A stretch of 64,000 nucleotides of DNA from Pseudomonas sp. PDM15 (GCF_014851565.1 NZ_JACVAA010000002.1:186001-250000); one strand, 5' to 3'. Positions 37,931-46,936 are shown, counted from the first letter of the stretch. Notes: generated by a model from the letters alone, not told the origin. Program-made: numbers and translations.

Positions 37931-39040
37931 CTATCCTTCCTGAATCACACGAACAATTCGCTGAAGATCTTCATCGCCAAGAGCTGGATAAATAGGCAAA
38001 CACAAGACGCTATCGGATATAGCGCTTGCTACTGGTAAGTTGCCACGTTGCGCAGACTGCATACCACGATACATCGGAAAATCACTAATCAGAGGATAGA
38101 AATATCGGCGAGCATATATACCCTGACACTTCAACTTCTCATAAAGCTGATCGCGACTCAAAGAATATTGGGCTCCAACCAGAATCGGAAAATATGAATA
38201 ATTAGCACTATCCGCCCCACCGTTACCGAGCAGACAAACTCCCTTAACACCACCAAGCATTTCTCGATAGTAGGTATCAATCTCTTTTCGGCGAGCGACA
38301 ATTCGGCTCATGTGCTGCAGTTGTAGCAAGCCAAAGGCCGCGTTTATTTCACTCATCTTTCCATTAATTCCCGGCGCAACCACCGTAACCTCATCAACAA
38401 AGCCGAAGTTTTTGAGCTGATCGACTCGTTTTTTGGTATTAGCATCGGGACAAACTATAGCCCCTCCCTCAAAAGTATTAAAAACCTTTGTCGCATGAAA
38501 ACTTAAAACACTTAAATCACCATGGCGAAGTATACTTCCACCAGTATCACGCACCCCGAAAGCATGTGCCGCATCATAAATTATTTTTAAATTATAATTA
38601 TCAGCAATACCCTGCAGGTCCTCAACAGCGCATGGATTCCCATAGCAATGTACCGGCATGATTGCAGTGGTTTGCGGAGTGATTGCAGCCTCAACCTTAC
38701 CGGGATCAATATTAAGAGTCTGAGGATCTATATCAACAAATACCGGCCTTATTCCATTCCACAATAGAGAATGCGCAGTAGCAACAAACGAATATGGTGT
38801 TGTGATTACTTCACCAGTGATGCGCATGGTCTGCAGGGCAGTCAGCAATGCAATAGTGCCATTATTGAACAGCGCAATATGCTCCACACCAAGATGTTCG
38901 CAAAGCGCCGCCTCTAGGCGTTGATGCATCGGCCCACCATTTGTTAGTGTTTTATTACTCCAAATCTCCTCCAAATAAGGCAGAAATTCTGCCAACGGAG
39001 GAAGATACGGCTGTGTTACATATACCGAACGTTTACTCAT
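37931..39040 (-). CDS. Sugar 4-aminotransferase, DegT/DnrJ/StrS family (VioA-like)
   Basis: A 369-residue PLP enzyme. The start VYVTQPYLPPLAEFLPYLEEIWSNKTLTNGG, the TTPYSFVATAHSLLWN segment and the PLP lysine in SFHATKVFNTFEGG resemble the VioA group, which makes dTDP-4-amino-4,6-dideoxy-D-glucose (viosamine) from dTDP-4-keto-6-deoxy-glucose. The PLP-phosphate site and the Asp in IIYDAAHAFG are present. The substrate needs RmlA and RmlB, which are not in this window and must come from another locus. The product class is an inference; a UDP-linked substrate (from WbpM) cannot be excluded. Confidence 0.85.
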   Translation of the reverse strand: MSKRSVYVTQPYLPPLAEFLPYLEEIWSNKTLTNGGPMHQRLEAALCEHLGVEHIALFNNGTIALLTALQTMRITGEVITTPYSFVATAHSLLWNGIRPVFVDIDPQTLNIDPGKVEAAITPQTTAIMPVHCYGNPCAVEDLQGIADNYNLKIIYDAAHAFGVRDTGGSILRHGDLSVLSFHATKVFNTFEGGAIVCPDANTKKRVDQLKNFGFVDEVTVVAPGINGKMSEINAAFGLLQLQHMSRIVARRKEIDTYYREMLGGVKGVCLLGNGGADSANYSYFPILVGAQYSLSRDQLYEKLKCQGIYARRYFYPLISDFPMYRGMQSAQRGNLPVASAISDSVLCLPIYPALGDEDLQRIVRVIQEG

Positions 39041-39115
39041 AGAAAGAAACCACCTGCATCACCCTAAGAATAAAACACAACCACTCAGAATCTATGATAT
39101 TCAACGACAGCAAAA

Positions 39116-39919
39116 TCAGCCATTATTACAACCACGAACCTGCGGCCATTCTCGCCACGTGGACAACCACTGCAGACTCTTATGCATATTGACTGGCTTA
39201 TACTCGGCCGACATCCAATCATCGTAACCAATCTCTCGCAGAGCGCGAACAGCAGAGAATAGATCCAGCTCCCCACTTCCTGGCTCCCCTCGCCCTGGAC
39301 AATCTGCAAACTGTACGTGCTTTATATATCTCTTGAGTGTGCGAATTTCGGAATCCACATCAAAACCCTGCCGCGCAAGATGGTAGATATCAAGCTGTGC
39401 CCCGCAATTTGGATGATCAACCCTCTTAAGCAAATCATCTAAACCCATTGGAGTATCAATTAGATATCCTGGCACATCTAGCGTATTGATCATCTCAACC
39501 AACACTTGGATTCCCAGCGGTTCAAATATCTCTGCGGCTTTCCGCACGTTAACCGCTAGCTGATCAGTAGCAGTCTCTCTGCATAGGCCGTGACCAATAC
39601 GACCTGCAAGAACGTTTACATATCTAGGGCGCGCCACCTCGGCATACTTTAGAGCTTGCTCTAAAGCACTATTAAACTCTATTTGTTTGCTTGGAATAGC
39701 CGATAGACCTGCGCCGCCATTTATAAAATCGCCTGCAGGCAAATTGATTAGTACCAGAGGCATGTTGCATCTAGCAAGTTCAGCATTGAGCGTTCTGGCT
39801 GGCACCTCGTAGGGAAATTGAATTTCGACACCATCAAAGCCTGCAGAAGCGGCCGCATCTATTCGATCGATTAGTGGCAACTCAGTGAACAGCATAGAGA
39901 GGTTAGCGGCTATTCTCAT
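39116..39919 (-). CDS. Hydroxypyruvate isomerase-like TIM-barrel protein (Hyi family)
   Basis: A 267-residue AP-endonuclease-2-type TIM barrel: FAMILY features are IAANLSMLFTELPLIDRIDAAASAGFDGVEIQFPYEVPA at the N terminus, LVEMINTLDVPGYLIDT with the Glu metal ligand, the LDIYHLARQG segment and a terminal IGYDDWMSAEYKP. These match hydroxypyruvate isomerase (hydroxypyruvate to tartronate semialdehyde). The start at ATG 39919 overlaps the upstream reductase by 17 bases and has GGGAG four to five bases before it. Enzymes of glyoxylate catabolism are not expected in a polysaccharide locus. Confidence 0.85.
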   Translation of the reverse strand: MRIAANLSMLFTELPLIDRIDAAASAGFDGVEIQFPYEVPARTLNAELARCNMPLVLINLPAGDFINGGAGLSAIPSKQIEFNSALEQALKYAEVARPRYVNVLAGRIGHGLCRETATDQLAVNVRKAAEIFEPLGIQVLVEMINTLDVPGYLIDTPMGLDDLLKRVDHPNCGAQLDIYHLARQGFDVDSEIRTLKRYIKHVQFADCPGRGEPGSGELDLFSAVRALREIGYDDWMSAEYKPVNMHKSLQWLSTWREWPQVRGCNNG

Positions 39920-40799
39920 GCTTCTCCCGGTAAAGCTGCACCAAGGTGGATGGATCTTGCTCAAGTCCTTTGTCACTTCCATGCATACGCAACAACTGAG
40001 TGGCCAAACTGCTCATCGGTACTGCCATACCTTGCTCTCGGGATAGCCCCCCAGCTGCATCCAAGTCTTTCAATAAAGTTCGGATATGCCATTTGACCGG
40101 TTCAAATACACTGTTGGCCATCTGGGGAGCAAGTATTTGTAGAGGCAGAGAGTCGGCAAATCCGCCCGCTAAGGCAGGGCCTAACAAACGAGCATCAACA
40201 CCCGCCTTTTCAGCAAGAGCAACCATTTCAGCGATCACTAGCACATTGCTGGCAACAATCATTTGATTACAAATCTTTGTTACCTGCCCCGCCCCTATTT
40301 CCCCCATTCGCGTAACTCGTTGGCTCAAGTGAGCAAGTAGAGAACGCAACATGTCAATATCCTCAACATGTCCGCCAGCCATAACCACAAGTGTTCCAGC
40401 CTCCGCGCCCACTACCCCACCGGACACTGGAGCATCAACCCAACGCATGCCACTGAGTAGCTCCAGCTCTTTAGCCATCTCACGGGTTGCTTTAGGCTCT
40501 AAGCTGGAGAAATCGACTAGCAGCTTCTTAGCGCTGGCCTCATGCACAATGCCTTCTGCACCAAAAACCACTTCGCGAACTGCATCGGTGTCAGCAAGGC
40601 ACATCATTACGATATCAGCCCCTAGACAGAGCTTGGCTGGGGTTAACGCGACATGCGCCCCAGCTTGCTCAAGCTCCCTGCACTTTTCGGGCGTGCGATT
40701 CCACACCCGCAGCGGGTACCCTGCAGCCAGAATGCGACGGCACATCGGCAGGCCCATCAGGCCAATCCCTGCAAAGGCAACTGAGGGCAAGAGAGACAT
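39903..40799 (-). CDS. 2-hydroxy-3-oxopropionate reductase-like dehydrogenase (GarR/GlxR family)
   Basis: A 298-residue beta-hydroxyacid dehydrogenase. The N-terminal NAD(P) motif VAFAGIGLMGLPMCRRILAAG, the substrate-binding FVDAPVSGG equivalent (WVDAPVSGGVVGAEAGTL) and the catalytic-lysine region GAGQVTKICNQMI are complete. Such enzymes reduce tartronate semialdehyde to D-glycerate. The start is ATG 40799 with GGAG six bases upstream. It overlaps the Hyi gene and pairs with it as in gcl-hyi-glxR clusters, but no gcl gene is here. A TAAAAT element at 40826-40831 on the minus strand could serve as a -10. Confidence 0.88.
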   Translation of the reverse strand: MSLLPSVAFAGIGLMGLPMCRRILAAGYPLRVWNRTPEKCRELEQAGAHVALTPAKLCLGADIVMMCLADTDAVREVVFGAEGIVHEASAKKLLVDFSSLEPKATREMAKELELLSGMRWVDAPVSGGVVGAEAGTLVVMAGGHVEDIDMLRSLLAHLSQRVTRMGEIGAGQVTKICNQMIVASNVLVIAEMVALAEKAGVDARLLGPALAGGFADSLPLQILAPQMANSVFEPVKWHIRTLLKDLDAAGGLSREQGMAVPMSSLATQLLRMHGSDKGLEQDPSTLVQLYREKHENSR

Positions 40800-40857
40800 G
40801 AGGAACTCCATCAAAACCAGTCGGCATTTTACCTCTTACGCCCTGACTTGCCGACGC

Positions 40858-40886
40858 AAAAAAGAAAAAGCCGGTCTAAGACCGGC
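40858..40886 (-). terminator. Rho-independent terminator of the comEA-like gene
   Basis: On the minus strand GCCGGTC, loop TTA, GACCGGC is followed by TTTTTCTTTTTT. It lies 22 bases past the stop of the ComEA-like gene and just ahead of the start of the reductase gene, so it separates the two transcription units. Confidence 0.85.
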
Positions 40887-40908
40887 CTTCTTCACAAACA
40901 AATTTAAG

Positions 40909-41235
40909 CTAGTTAAGGCTTATTCTATCGCGATTCTTTTCTAGAGTTGCGGCGCCTATGCCCTTCACCTCCAGCAGTTCATCGACAGAAGCAAATGGAC
41001 CGTTCGCATTGCGATGATCAACAATCGCCTGCGCTTTCACTTTACCGATCCCGATCAATACACTCTGCAGCGTCTCCGCATCAGCTGTGTTGAGATTGAC
41101 TACAGAAACTTGGCTCTCTGAGGCTGGAGCCGCTTGAGAATGATCGACGGCTTTGCTCGACTCAGCAGCCGAAACTGCAAATGGAAGGCTGGCTAGGCAG
41201 GAGAATACGAGTACAGCAATTTTCTTTTTCAGCAT
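40909..41235 (-). CDS. ComEA-like helix-hairpin-helix DNA-binding protein
   Basis: A 108-residue exported protein: signal peptide (MLKKKIAVLVFSCLASLPFAVSA), a short linker, then a double helix-hairpin-helix domain with NLNTADAETLQSVLIGIGKVKAQAIVDHR and FASVDELLEVKGIGAATLEKNRDRI. This is the DNA-binding part of the competence protein ComEA, without a membrane-anchor helix. A gene of the same type (PA3140) sits beside wbpM in P. aeruginosa, which supports the identity of this flank. It is expressed from its own promoter and ends at its own terminator. Confidence 0.92.
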   Translation of the reverse strand: MLKKKIAVLVFSCLASLPFAVSAAESSKAVDHSQAAPASESQVSVVNLNTADAETLQSVLIGIGKVKAQAIVDHRNANGPFASVDELLEVKGIGAATLEKNRDRISLN

Positions 41236-41286
41236 GGTTAGTCCCTTTTCATGGATTGGAGCGCCACTTTCCGTATGCGCACAATC

Positions 41287-41314
41287 AACTTAGAACCATG
41301 TCCAGCAATGTCAA
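41287..41314 (-). promoter_or_regulatory. Candidate sigma-70 promoter of the comEA-like gene
   Basis: On the minus strand a perfect -35 TTGACA (41309-41314) is followed, after 16 bases, by TAAGTT (41287-41292), a weak -10. It is 52 bases upstream of the start codon, in the only non-coding stretch between wbpM and the comEA-like gene. Confidence 0.4.
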
Positions 41315-41324
41315 GTCGACAGTA

Positions 41325-43325
41325 TCATAATTCTGTGCGCTGCTGCACATGAATCCAATCGACTATTTCTCCTTCAGGACTGTACCCACTGACCGTTTCA
41401 CGGAGTAATTGCCTAATGTGGTCGTAATCATCCCTATTAAGAGAATCTAGCAACATCCCCAACACCGTACAGAGCGCTTCCCATGGCAGATGCTCTTCAC
41501 TGGCACGCATGATCATTGAGTGCTCAGTTGGCATGGCCCCCTCACCGATCAGCAGCTCCTCGTAAAGTTTCTCGCCTGGACGCAAACCAGTGAACTCGAT
41601 AGAAATGTCACCCTGTGGGCTGCGATCTGAGCGGACACTCAAGCCAGATAGATGGATCATCTTTTCTGCCAGATTGAGGATTTTTACAGGCCCCCCCATA
41701 TCGAGTACGAATACATCTCCTCCATACCCCATGGCCCCCGCCTGGATCACCAGCTGGGCTGCCTCGGGAATGGTCATGAAGTAACGAGTTATAGCCGGAT
41801 GAGTCACTGTGACCGGACCACCACGCCTGATCTGCTCACGAAACAAAGGGATTACCGAGCCAGACGAGCCTAAAACGTTGCCGAAGCGCACCATGCTGAA
41901 TCGCGTTTTGTTGACCCGATGCAAGCCTGCCAAATCCCCAAATAACACAGGAGCAGGCTCATGGCTTAGCGCCTGAAGAACCATCTCCGCAAGCCGCTTG
42001 GTACTTCCCATGATATTGGTCGGACGCACTGCCTTGTCCGTGGAGATCAAAACGAAATTTTCTACACCGCTACAAAGTGCAGCCTGGGCAGCATAGAGGG
42101 TGCCCATCACGTTATTGAGAACACCCTCGGCTATGTTGTGTTCCACCAACGGCACGTGCTTATAAGCTGCTGCATGGTAGACAGTATTAACGCCCCAACC
42201 ATGCATCAGATCCTGCAACCGTTCCTGGGAGCGGACTGAACCCAGGATTGGAACCAGACGCCCCGGCAGAGACTCTCGGCGCATCCGGGCTTCCAGCTCG
42301 GCATGGATGCTGTACAGGTTGAATTCGCTGTGATCAAGCAATAGCAGGGTTCTCGGCAGGCAACCTAGGATCTGCCGACTCAACTCAGCGCCGATCGAGC
42401 CTCCAGCTCCGGTTACCAGCACCACCTTTCCACGAATGCAGCGCTCAAAAAGCGCCATTTGAGGTGGTACAGCGTCACGCCCGAGCAAGTCCGCGATATC
42501 GACTTCCTGGATATCCTCTACCCGCACCTTGCCACTGGCCAAATCCATGAAATCGGGAACTGATCGAATATGTAATGGAAAGCTTTCCAGATACTGCAGG
42601 ATCTCCTTGCGCCTGGCCCGTGTAGCTGAGGGAATAGCCAGCAGGATTTCCTGAGCACCGGTTTCGTTGATCAACTGCTGAATGTGCTTGGGCTTATAGA
42701 CCTTCAAGCCCGCGATGACACGAAAAGAGATACTGGGATCATCATCGATGAATGCCACGGGGCGCATGACCCTGCCCGACCTCAAGGCGGCGGCCAACTG
42801 GTTGCCTGCGGTTCCTGCGCCATATATAGCCACCTTCAGCAGGCCATCGCCGCGCCCCATGAACGCCATGGCGCTGCGCACATGAAACCAGTCCCCCATG
42901 AAGTATTGCCGCATCAGTAGACGAAGACCGCCTACCAGCAACAGATTCAGCCACCAGTAGTTGAGAACCAGGGAGCGAGGAACGACTGCAGGCGCCCACT
43001 GATTCCAGTAAACGAGCAACGCCAGAAACAGGGAGGACACCGTTACCGCTCGAAAGATGGTCAACAGTGCATCGTTACCCAGATAACGCAGGACAGCCCG
43101 ATACAGCCCCAAGCGGATATAAATGGGAATAGCCACCAGAGGAGCCGTTAGAAACAGCCAGAAATGATCTCCAAACGGATCCACCAGCCGCTCCGAACCA
43201 AGCCGAACCCAGAATGCCAGCCACAGCGAAACCCAGGTAATGACAATATCGGCCGATACCTGAACCAAGCGTTTGTAACGACGGGGCCAGCCAAGCAGCC
43301 AGGTGCGAATATCCGGGAAATCCAT
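41325..43325 (-). CDS. wbpM: UDP-GlcNAc 4,6-dehydratase, WbpM family
   Basis: A 666-residue membrane-bound nucleotide-sugar dehydratase, close in length to P. aeruginosa WbpM (665). Four N-terminal helices (about 20-160) are followed by a CoA-binding-like Rossmann domain and, from about residue 280, the SDR-type catalytic domain with VLVTGAGGSIGAELSRQ and the altered active site NIMGSTKR, where Met replaces Tyr as in WbpM. It makes UDP-2-acetamido-2,6-dideoxy-4-keto-glucose, precursor of QuiNAc, FucNAc and others. Start at ATG 43325; the frame extends to a TTG at 43358 without an RBS. wbpM often marks one end of O-antigen loci in Pseudomonas. Confidence 0.95.
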   Translation of the reverse strand: MDFPDIRTWLLGWPRRYKRLVQVSADIVITWVSLWLAFWVRLGSERLVDPFGDHFWLFLTAPLVAIPIYIRLGLYRAVLRYLGNDALLTIFRAVTVSSLFLALLVYWNQWAPAVVPRSLVLNYWWLNLLLVGGLRLLMRQYFMGDWFHVRSAMAFMGRGDGLLKVAIYGAGTAGNQLAAALRSGRVMRPVAFIDDDPSISFRVIAGLKVYKPKHIQQLINETGAQEILLAIPSATRARRKEILQYLESFPLHIRSVPDFMDLASGKVRVEDIQEVDIADLLGRDAVPPQMALFERCIRGKVVLVTGAGGSIGAELSRQILGCLPRTLLLLDHSEFNLYSIHAELEARMRRESLPGRLVPILGSVRSQERLQDLMHGWGVNTVYHAAAYKHVPLVEHNIAEGVLNNVMGTLYAAQAALCSGVENFVLISTDKAVRPTNIMGSTKRLAEMVLQALSHEPAPVLFGDLAGLHRVNKTRFSMVRFGNVLGSSGSVIPLFREQIRRGGPVTVTHPAITRYFMTIPEAAQLVIQAGAMGYGGDVFVLDMGGPVKILNLAEKMIHLSGLSVRSDRSPQGDISIEFTGLRPGEKLYEELLIGEGAMPTEHSMIMRASEEHLPWEALCTVLGMLLDSLNRDDYDHIRQLLRETVSGYSPEGEIVDWIHVQQRTEL

Positions 43326-43373
43326 GAGAGAGTCGTTCTTATTAGGAGGCGACCCCAATTTAACAGGCTCTGC

Positions 43374-44381
43374 CTACTCGGCAAGCCCCGCTCGGAACTT
43401 AACTGCCAAAGCAACCAGCGGAGCGTATGCCAATAGGGTGATGGCAAAGCCGTCTCCTCCAAACACTATCCATAGCGAGAGTGGAAGCAACCAGCAGATA
43501 TTGATGAGCGCAACGGTCAAAGTGACGGGTAAATGCGCACCAAACTTCCGGGAGGCGAATTGGTATGCATGGCTCCGATGCGCCTGATGGGGCGACTCTC
43601 CGCGAAGTATGCGACGCAGCAAGGTCAAACTGGCATCGACCACAAATACTCCGAGCATGACCAACCATGCCCAGAACAGTTGAGGCTTTAGCATGGCAGC
43701 TTGCAATGAAAGCAATCCCAGCAGTATTCCTAGATAGCCACTGCCAGCATCGCCCATAAAAATGCGCGCTGGTGGAAAATTCCAGATCAGGAACCCCACG
43801 CAAGACAGCGCCAGCACCATAGGAAGCAGGGCCAGATACCACGCTCCAAGAAAGGCATAGAACAACGCCCCTGCCGAGCAAACGCTGACCGCCTCGACGG
43901 CAGCTATGCCATCAATGCCATCCATGAAGTTATACAGATTGAGCAGCCAAACCAGATACAACGCCCCCAAAGGCACCCCGAGCCAACCCAATTCAACATG
44001 CTCACCGAATACAGATAGCTCTGGCAGGCCTCCCAGCCAGAACAATCCCCAGGCAGCAGCTATAAAGTGAGCTAACAGGCGCCAACGCGCCGCAACAGGA
44101 CGATGATCATCGAGAAAGCCAACTAGCGCCACCAGCCCGCCGGCTCCCAACATTGCCCATAGATGGCTTGGAGCCAGCCAGCCTAAGGTTGCCAGCACGA
44201 GCATCGCGAGACTGCAACTGATCACAATGGCCATACCGCCACCGCGAGGGACCGGAGCCTTGTGCGAACTGCGGACATTCGGCACATCCAGCACGTTGCG
44301 TGCAAGCGCGTAGCGACGCAAGCACCAAGTCATAAGCCAGGAGCAGAATAGAACCAGCAGTAAACCAAAGGCCGTTAGCAT
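43374..44381 (-). CDS. wbpL: WbpL-type glycosyl-1-phosphate transferase (MraY/WecA superfamily)
   Basis: A 335-residue polytopic protein of the polyprenyl-phosphate N-acetylhexosamine-1-phosphate transferase superfamily. It has about 11 helices and the family motifs: DVPNVRSSHKAPVPRGGGMA near residue 35 and LYNFMDGIDGIAAVEA (DD/NxxNxxDGIDGL type) near residue 150, plus FMGDAGSGYLG. It starts the repeat unit by transferring GlcNAc-, QuiNAc- or FucNAc-1-phosphate to undecaprenyl phosphate; in P. aeruginosa it is needed for both A- and B-band O-polysaccharide. It is the first gene of the locus in transcription order and is paired with wbpM, 48 bases apart. Confidence 0.93.
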   Translation of the reverse strand: MLTAFGLLLVLFCSWLMTWCLRRYALARNVLDVPNVRSSHKAPVPRGGGMAIVISCSLAMLVLATLGWLAPSHLWAMLGAGGLVALVGFLDDHRPVAARWRLLAHFIAAAWGLFWLGGLPELSVFGEHVELGWLGVPLGALYLVWLLNLYNFMDGIDGIAAVEAVSVCSAGALFYAFLGAWYLALLPMVLALSCVGFLIWNFPPARIFMGDAGSGYLGILLGLLSLQAAMLKPQLFWAWLVMLGVFVVDASLTLLRRILRGESPHQAHRSHAYQFASRKFGAHLPVTLTVALINICWLLPLSLWIVFGGDGFAITLLAYAPLVALAVKFRAGLAE

Positions 44382-44481
44382 GATTTCATTTCAAAGGCCT
44401 TGGCTTTCAATCCTGCATATACAGGAGTGGCACTTAGGCACAGAACAACGGTGCGCTAGAATCAAGAACATTATTAGCAGA

Positions 44482-44781
44482 TCAAACGGAAGTGCCGGAC
44501 TGCTGGCTAGGCAACTGTCGGCGCAAATCTCTGATTTCCCGCTGCTGCTTTGCAACCCGCAGGCTCATACGTCCCAGTAGCCAAAAATTAAGCACCAGAC
44601 AAATCGCCACACCCAACAAGAAGGCCAGCACTAGCAACACAGAGAGAGGTGCCTGGGGAGTAGACCATCCCAGAAACACCAGATGGGATGATTGGGGGTT
44701 TTCCAGAACCAGCAGAAACGCTGCAATTCCAGACAGCGAAAGCATAACAACGAATAGAAGCCACTTAAGATTGCTCAGCAT
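44482..44781 (-). CDS. lapA: Lipopolysaccharide assembly protein LapA domain protein
   Basis: A 99-residue inner-membrane protein (DUF1049/LapA): two helices (NLKWLLFVVMLSLSGIAAFLLVL and PLSVLLVLAFLLGVAICLVLNFWLLG) separated by a short periplasmic turn (GWSTPQA) and a cytoplasmic basic coiled-coil tail (LRVAKQQREIRDLRRQLPS). In E. coli LapA works with LapB and FtsH in controlling LpxC and LPS synthesis. ATG 44781 has AAGGAG six bases upstream; the longer frame lacks support. It follows ihfB by 32 bases, the order found in other gammaproteobacteria. Confidence 0.88.
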   Translation of the reverse strand: MLSNLKWLLFVVMLSLSGIAAFLLVLENPQSSHLVFLGWSTPQAPLSVLLVLAFLLGVAICLVLNFWLLGRMSLRVAKQQREIRDLRRQLPSQQSGTSV

Positions 44782-44813
44782 ATTCAGCTCCTTGCGAGCG
44801 GTACCGGGCAAGC

Positions 44814-45098
44814 TCACTCATCCTCATTGACGCGGTCACGCAATTCCTTGCCGGGTTTGAAGTGCGGCACGAACTTGCCGTCCAAGCGCACGGACTCGCC
44901 GGTTTTGGGATTACGTCCCACGCGAGGTGCACGGTAGTGCAGAGAGAAACTGCCGAAGCCGCGGATCTCGATGCGATCGCCGGTCGCCAGAGCCTGGGAC
45001 ATCTGCTCCAGCATGGTCTTGATCGCCAGCTCCACATCCTTGGAGGACAGCAGTCCCTGGTGGGTGACTATGCGCTCGATCAACTCCGACTTGGTCAT
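44814..45098 (-). CDS. ihfB: Integration host factor subunit beta
   Basis: A 94-residue HU/IHF-family protein: [10 protein letters not shown] at the start, the signature [24 protein letters not shown] in the DNA-intercalating arm, and an ending typical of IhfB ([15 protein letters not shown]). It forms a heterodimer with IhfA, bending DNA at specific sites in transcription and recombination. The gene lies downstream of rpsA and upstream of lapA, as in PA3161. Confidence 0.98.
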   Translation of the reverse strand: MTKSELIERIVTHQGLLSSKDVELAIKTMLEQMSQALATGDRIEIRGFGSFSLHYRAPRVGRNPKTGESVRLDGKFVPHFKPGKELRDRVNEDE

Positions 45099-45212
45099 GG
45101 TTTTCCCTTCTTTTTCAAGCGGCTAGATCATCTAGTAGGGTGTTTTTAGCACGCCTGCCAGTGTTTTGGTAGCCCGAATGTCAAGAGGGGAAATACGAAT
45201 CTTTAGGAAATG

Positions 45213-45241
45213 AAAAAGGGCGACCGAAGTCGCCCTTTTTC
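45213..45241 (-). terminator. Rho-independent terminator of rpsA
   Basis: A perfect 12-bp stem (AAAAAGGGCGAC / GTCGCCCTTTTT) with loop CGAA and a flanking T-run on the minus strand. It begins 16 bases beyond the rpsA stop and precedes ihfB, which therefore needs its own promoter in the remaining 115 bases. Confidence 0.92.
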
Positions 45242-45256
45242 CAGAAGCACCGGAAC

Positions 45257-46936
45257 TTAGTTCTGGTTCATCTGCGCACGGATCAGATCACCAATGGTGG
45301 TCGGGCCGGTGCTTTCGCTTTCCTGCTTGGTACGCAGCTCTTTCATCGCGTCCTTTTCGTCTTCGACGTCTTTGGACTTGACAGAGAGGCTGATCACACG
45401 GGACTTGCGGTCGATGCTGATGATCTTGGCTTCGACTTCGTCGCCTTCTTTCAGCACGTTACGGGCGTCTTCAACGCGGTCACGGCTGATTTCGGAGGCT
45501 TTCAGGATGCCTTCGATGTCACCGCCCAGGCTGATTACAGCGCCCTTGGCGTCCACTTCCTTGACGGTACCGCGCACGATGGTGCCTTTCTCGTTCAGGG
45601 AGGCGTAGTTGGAGAACGGATCGTCTTCCAGCTGCTTGATGCCCAGGGAGATGCGCTCGCGCTCCGGATCAACGGAGAGGATGACGGTTTCCAGTTCGTC
45701 GCCCTTCTTGAAACGACGTACGGCCTCTTCGCCCACTTCGTTCCAGGAGATGTCGGACAGGTGAACCAGACCGTCGATGCCGCCGTCCAGGCCGATGAAG
45801 ATACCGAAATCGGTGATCGACTTGATGGTGCCGGAGATCTTGTCGCCCTTGTTGAACTGGCCGGAGAAGTCTTCCCACGGGTTCGACTTGCACTGCTTGA
45901 TGCCCAGGGAGATACGACGGCGCTCTTCGTCGATGTCGAGAACCTGAACTTCCACTTCGTCGCCAACCTGAACGACTTTGGACGGGTGGATGTTCTTGTT
46001 GGTCCAGTCCATCTCGGACACGTGCACCAGGCCTTCCACGCCCTCTTCCAGCTCGGCGAAGCAGCCGTAATCGGTCAGGTTGGTGACTTTGGCGGTAACA
46101 CGGGTACCTTCCGGGTAGCGCGCCTTGATGGCGACCCATGGATCTTCGCCCAGCTGCTTCAGACCCAGGGAGACGCGGTTGCGCTCGCGGTCGTACTTCA
46201 GGACCTTGACGTCGATCTCGTCGCCAACGTTGACGATCTCGGACGGGTGCTTGATGCGCTTCCAGGCCATGTCGGTGATGTGCAGCAGACCATCTACGCC
46301 GCCCAGGTCAACGAACGCACCGTAGTCGGTGAGGTTCTTGACGATACCTTTGACCTGCTGGCCTTCCTGCAGGGATTCCAGCAGAGCTTCGCGCTCGGCG
46401 CTGTTCTCGGCTTCCAGCACGCTGCGACGGGAAACGACAACGTTGTTGCGCTTCTGGTCCAGCTTGATGACCTTGAACTCCAGCTCTTTGCCTTCCAGGT
46501 GAGTGGTATCACGCACCGGACGTACATCGACCAGGGAGCCCGGCAGGAACGCGCGGATGCCGTTGACGTCAACGGTGAAGCCGCCTTTGACCTTGCCGTT
46601 GATAACGCCCTTGACCACTTCCTCAGCATTGAAAGCGGCTTCCAGAACCAGCCAGGACTCGGCACGCTTGGCTTTCTCGCGGGACAGCTTGGTTTCACCG
46701 AAGCCGTCTTCCACAGCGTCCAGCGCAACGTGGACTTCGTCACCGACCTTGATGGTCAGCTCGCCTTGTTCGTTGAAGAACTGGTCGAGCGGGATGACGC
46801 CCTCGGACTTCAGGCCGGCATGTACAGTGACCCAGTCACCGTCGATGTCGACCACGATGCCGGTGATGATTGCACCCGGCTGCATGTCGAGGGATTTCAG
46901 GCTTTCTTCAAAAAGTTCTGCAAAGCTTTCGCTCAT
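45257..46936 (-). CDS. rpsA: 30S ribosomal protein S1
   Basis: A 559-residue protein with six S1 repeats. The N-terminal two (about 20-90 and 105-170) bind the ribosome and the remaining four bind mRNA; the repeat signatures [56 protein letters not shown] and [27 protein letters not shown] are clear. S1 unfolds structured mRNAs at initiation and is essential in gammaproteobacteria. Length is standard. It is transcribed apart from cmk, with a hairpin terminator between them. Confidence 0.99.
   Translation of the reverse strand: MSESFAELFEESLKSLDMQPGAIITGIVVDIDGDWVTVHAGLKSEGVIPLDQFFNEQGELTIKVGDEVHVALDAVEDGFGETKLSREKAKRAESWLVLEAAFNAEEVVKGVINGKVKGGFTVDVNGIRAFLPGSLVDVRPVRDTTHLEGKELEFKVIKLDQKRNNVVVSRRSVLEAENSAEREALLESLQEGQQVKGIVKNLTDYGAFVDLGGVDGLLHITDMAWKRIKHPSEIVNVGDEIDVKVLKYDRERNRVSLGLKQLGEDPWVAIKARYPEGTRVTAKVTNLTDYGCFAELEEGVEGLVHVSEMDWTNKNIHPSKVVQVGDEVEVQVLDIDEERRRISLGIKQCKSNPWEDFSGQFNKGDKISGTIKSITDFGIFIGLDGGIDGLVHLSDISWNEVGEEAVRRFKKGDELETVILSVDPERERISLGIKQLEDDPFSNYASLNEKGTIVRGTVKEVDAKGAVISLGGDIEGILKASEISRDRVEDARNVLKEGDEVEAKIISIDRKSRVISLSVKSKDVEDEKDAMKELRTKQESESTGPTTIGDLIRAQMNQN

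Noticed and set aside
45179..45184. TTGACA on the minus strand upstream of ihfB as a promoter
   Set aside because: No acceptable -10 hexamer lies 15-19 bases downstream.
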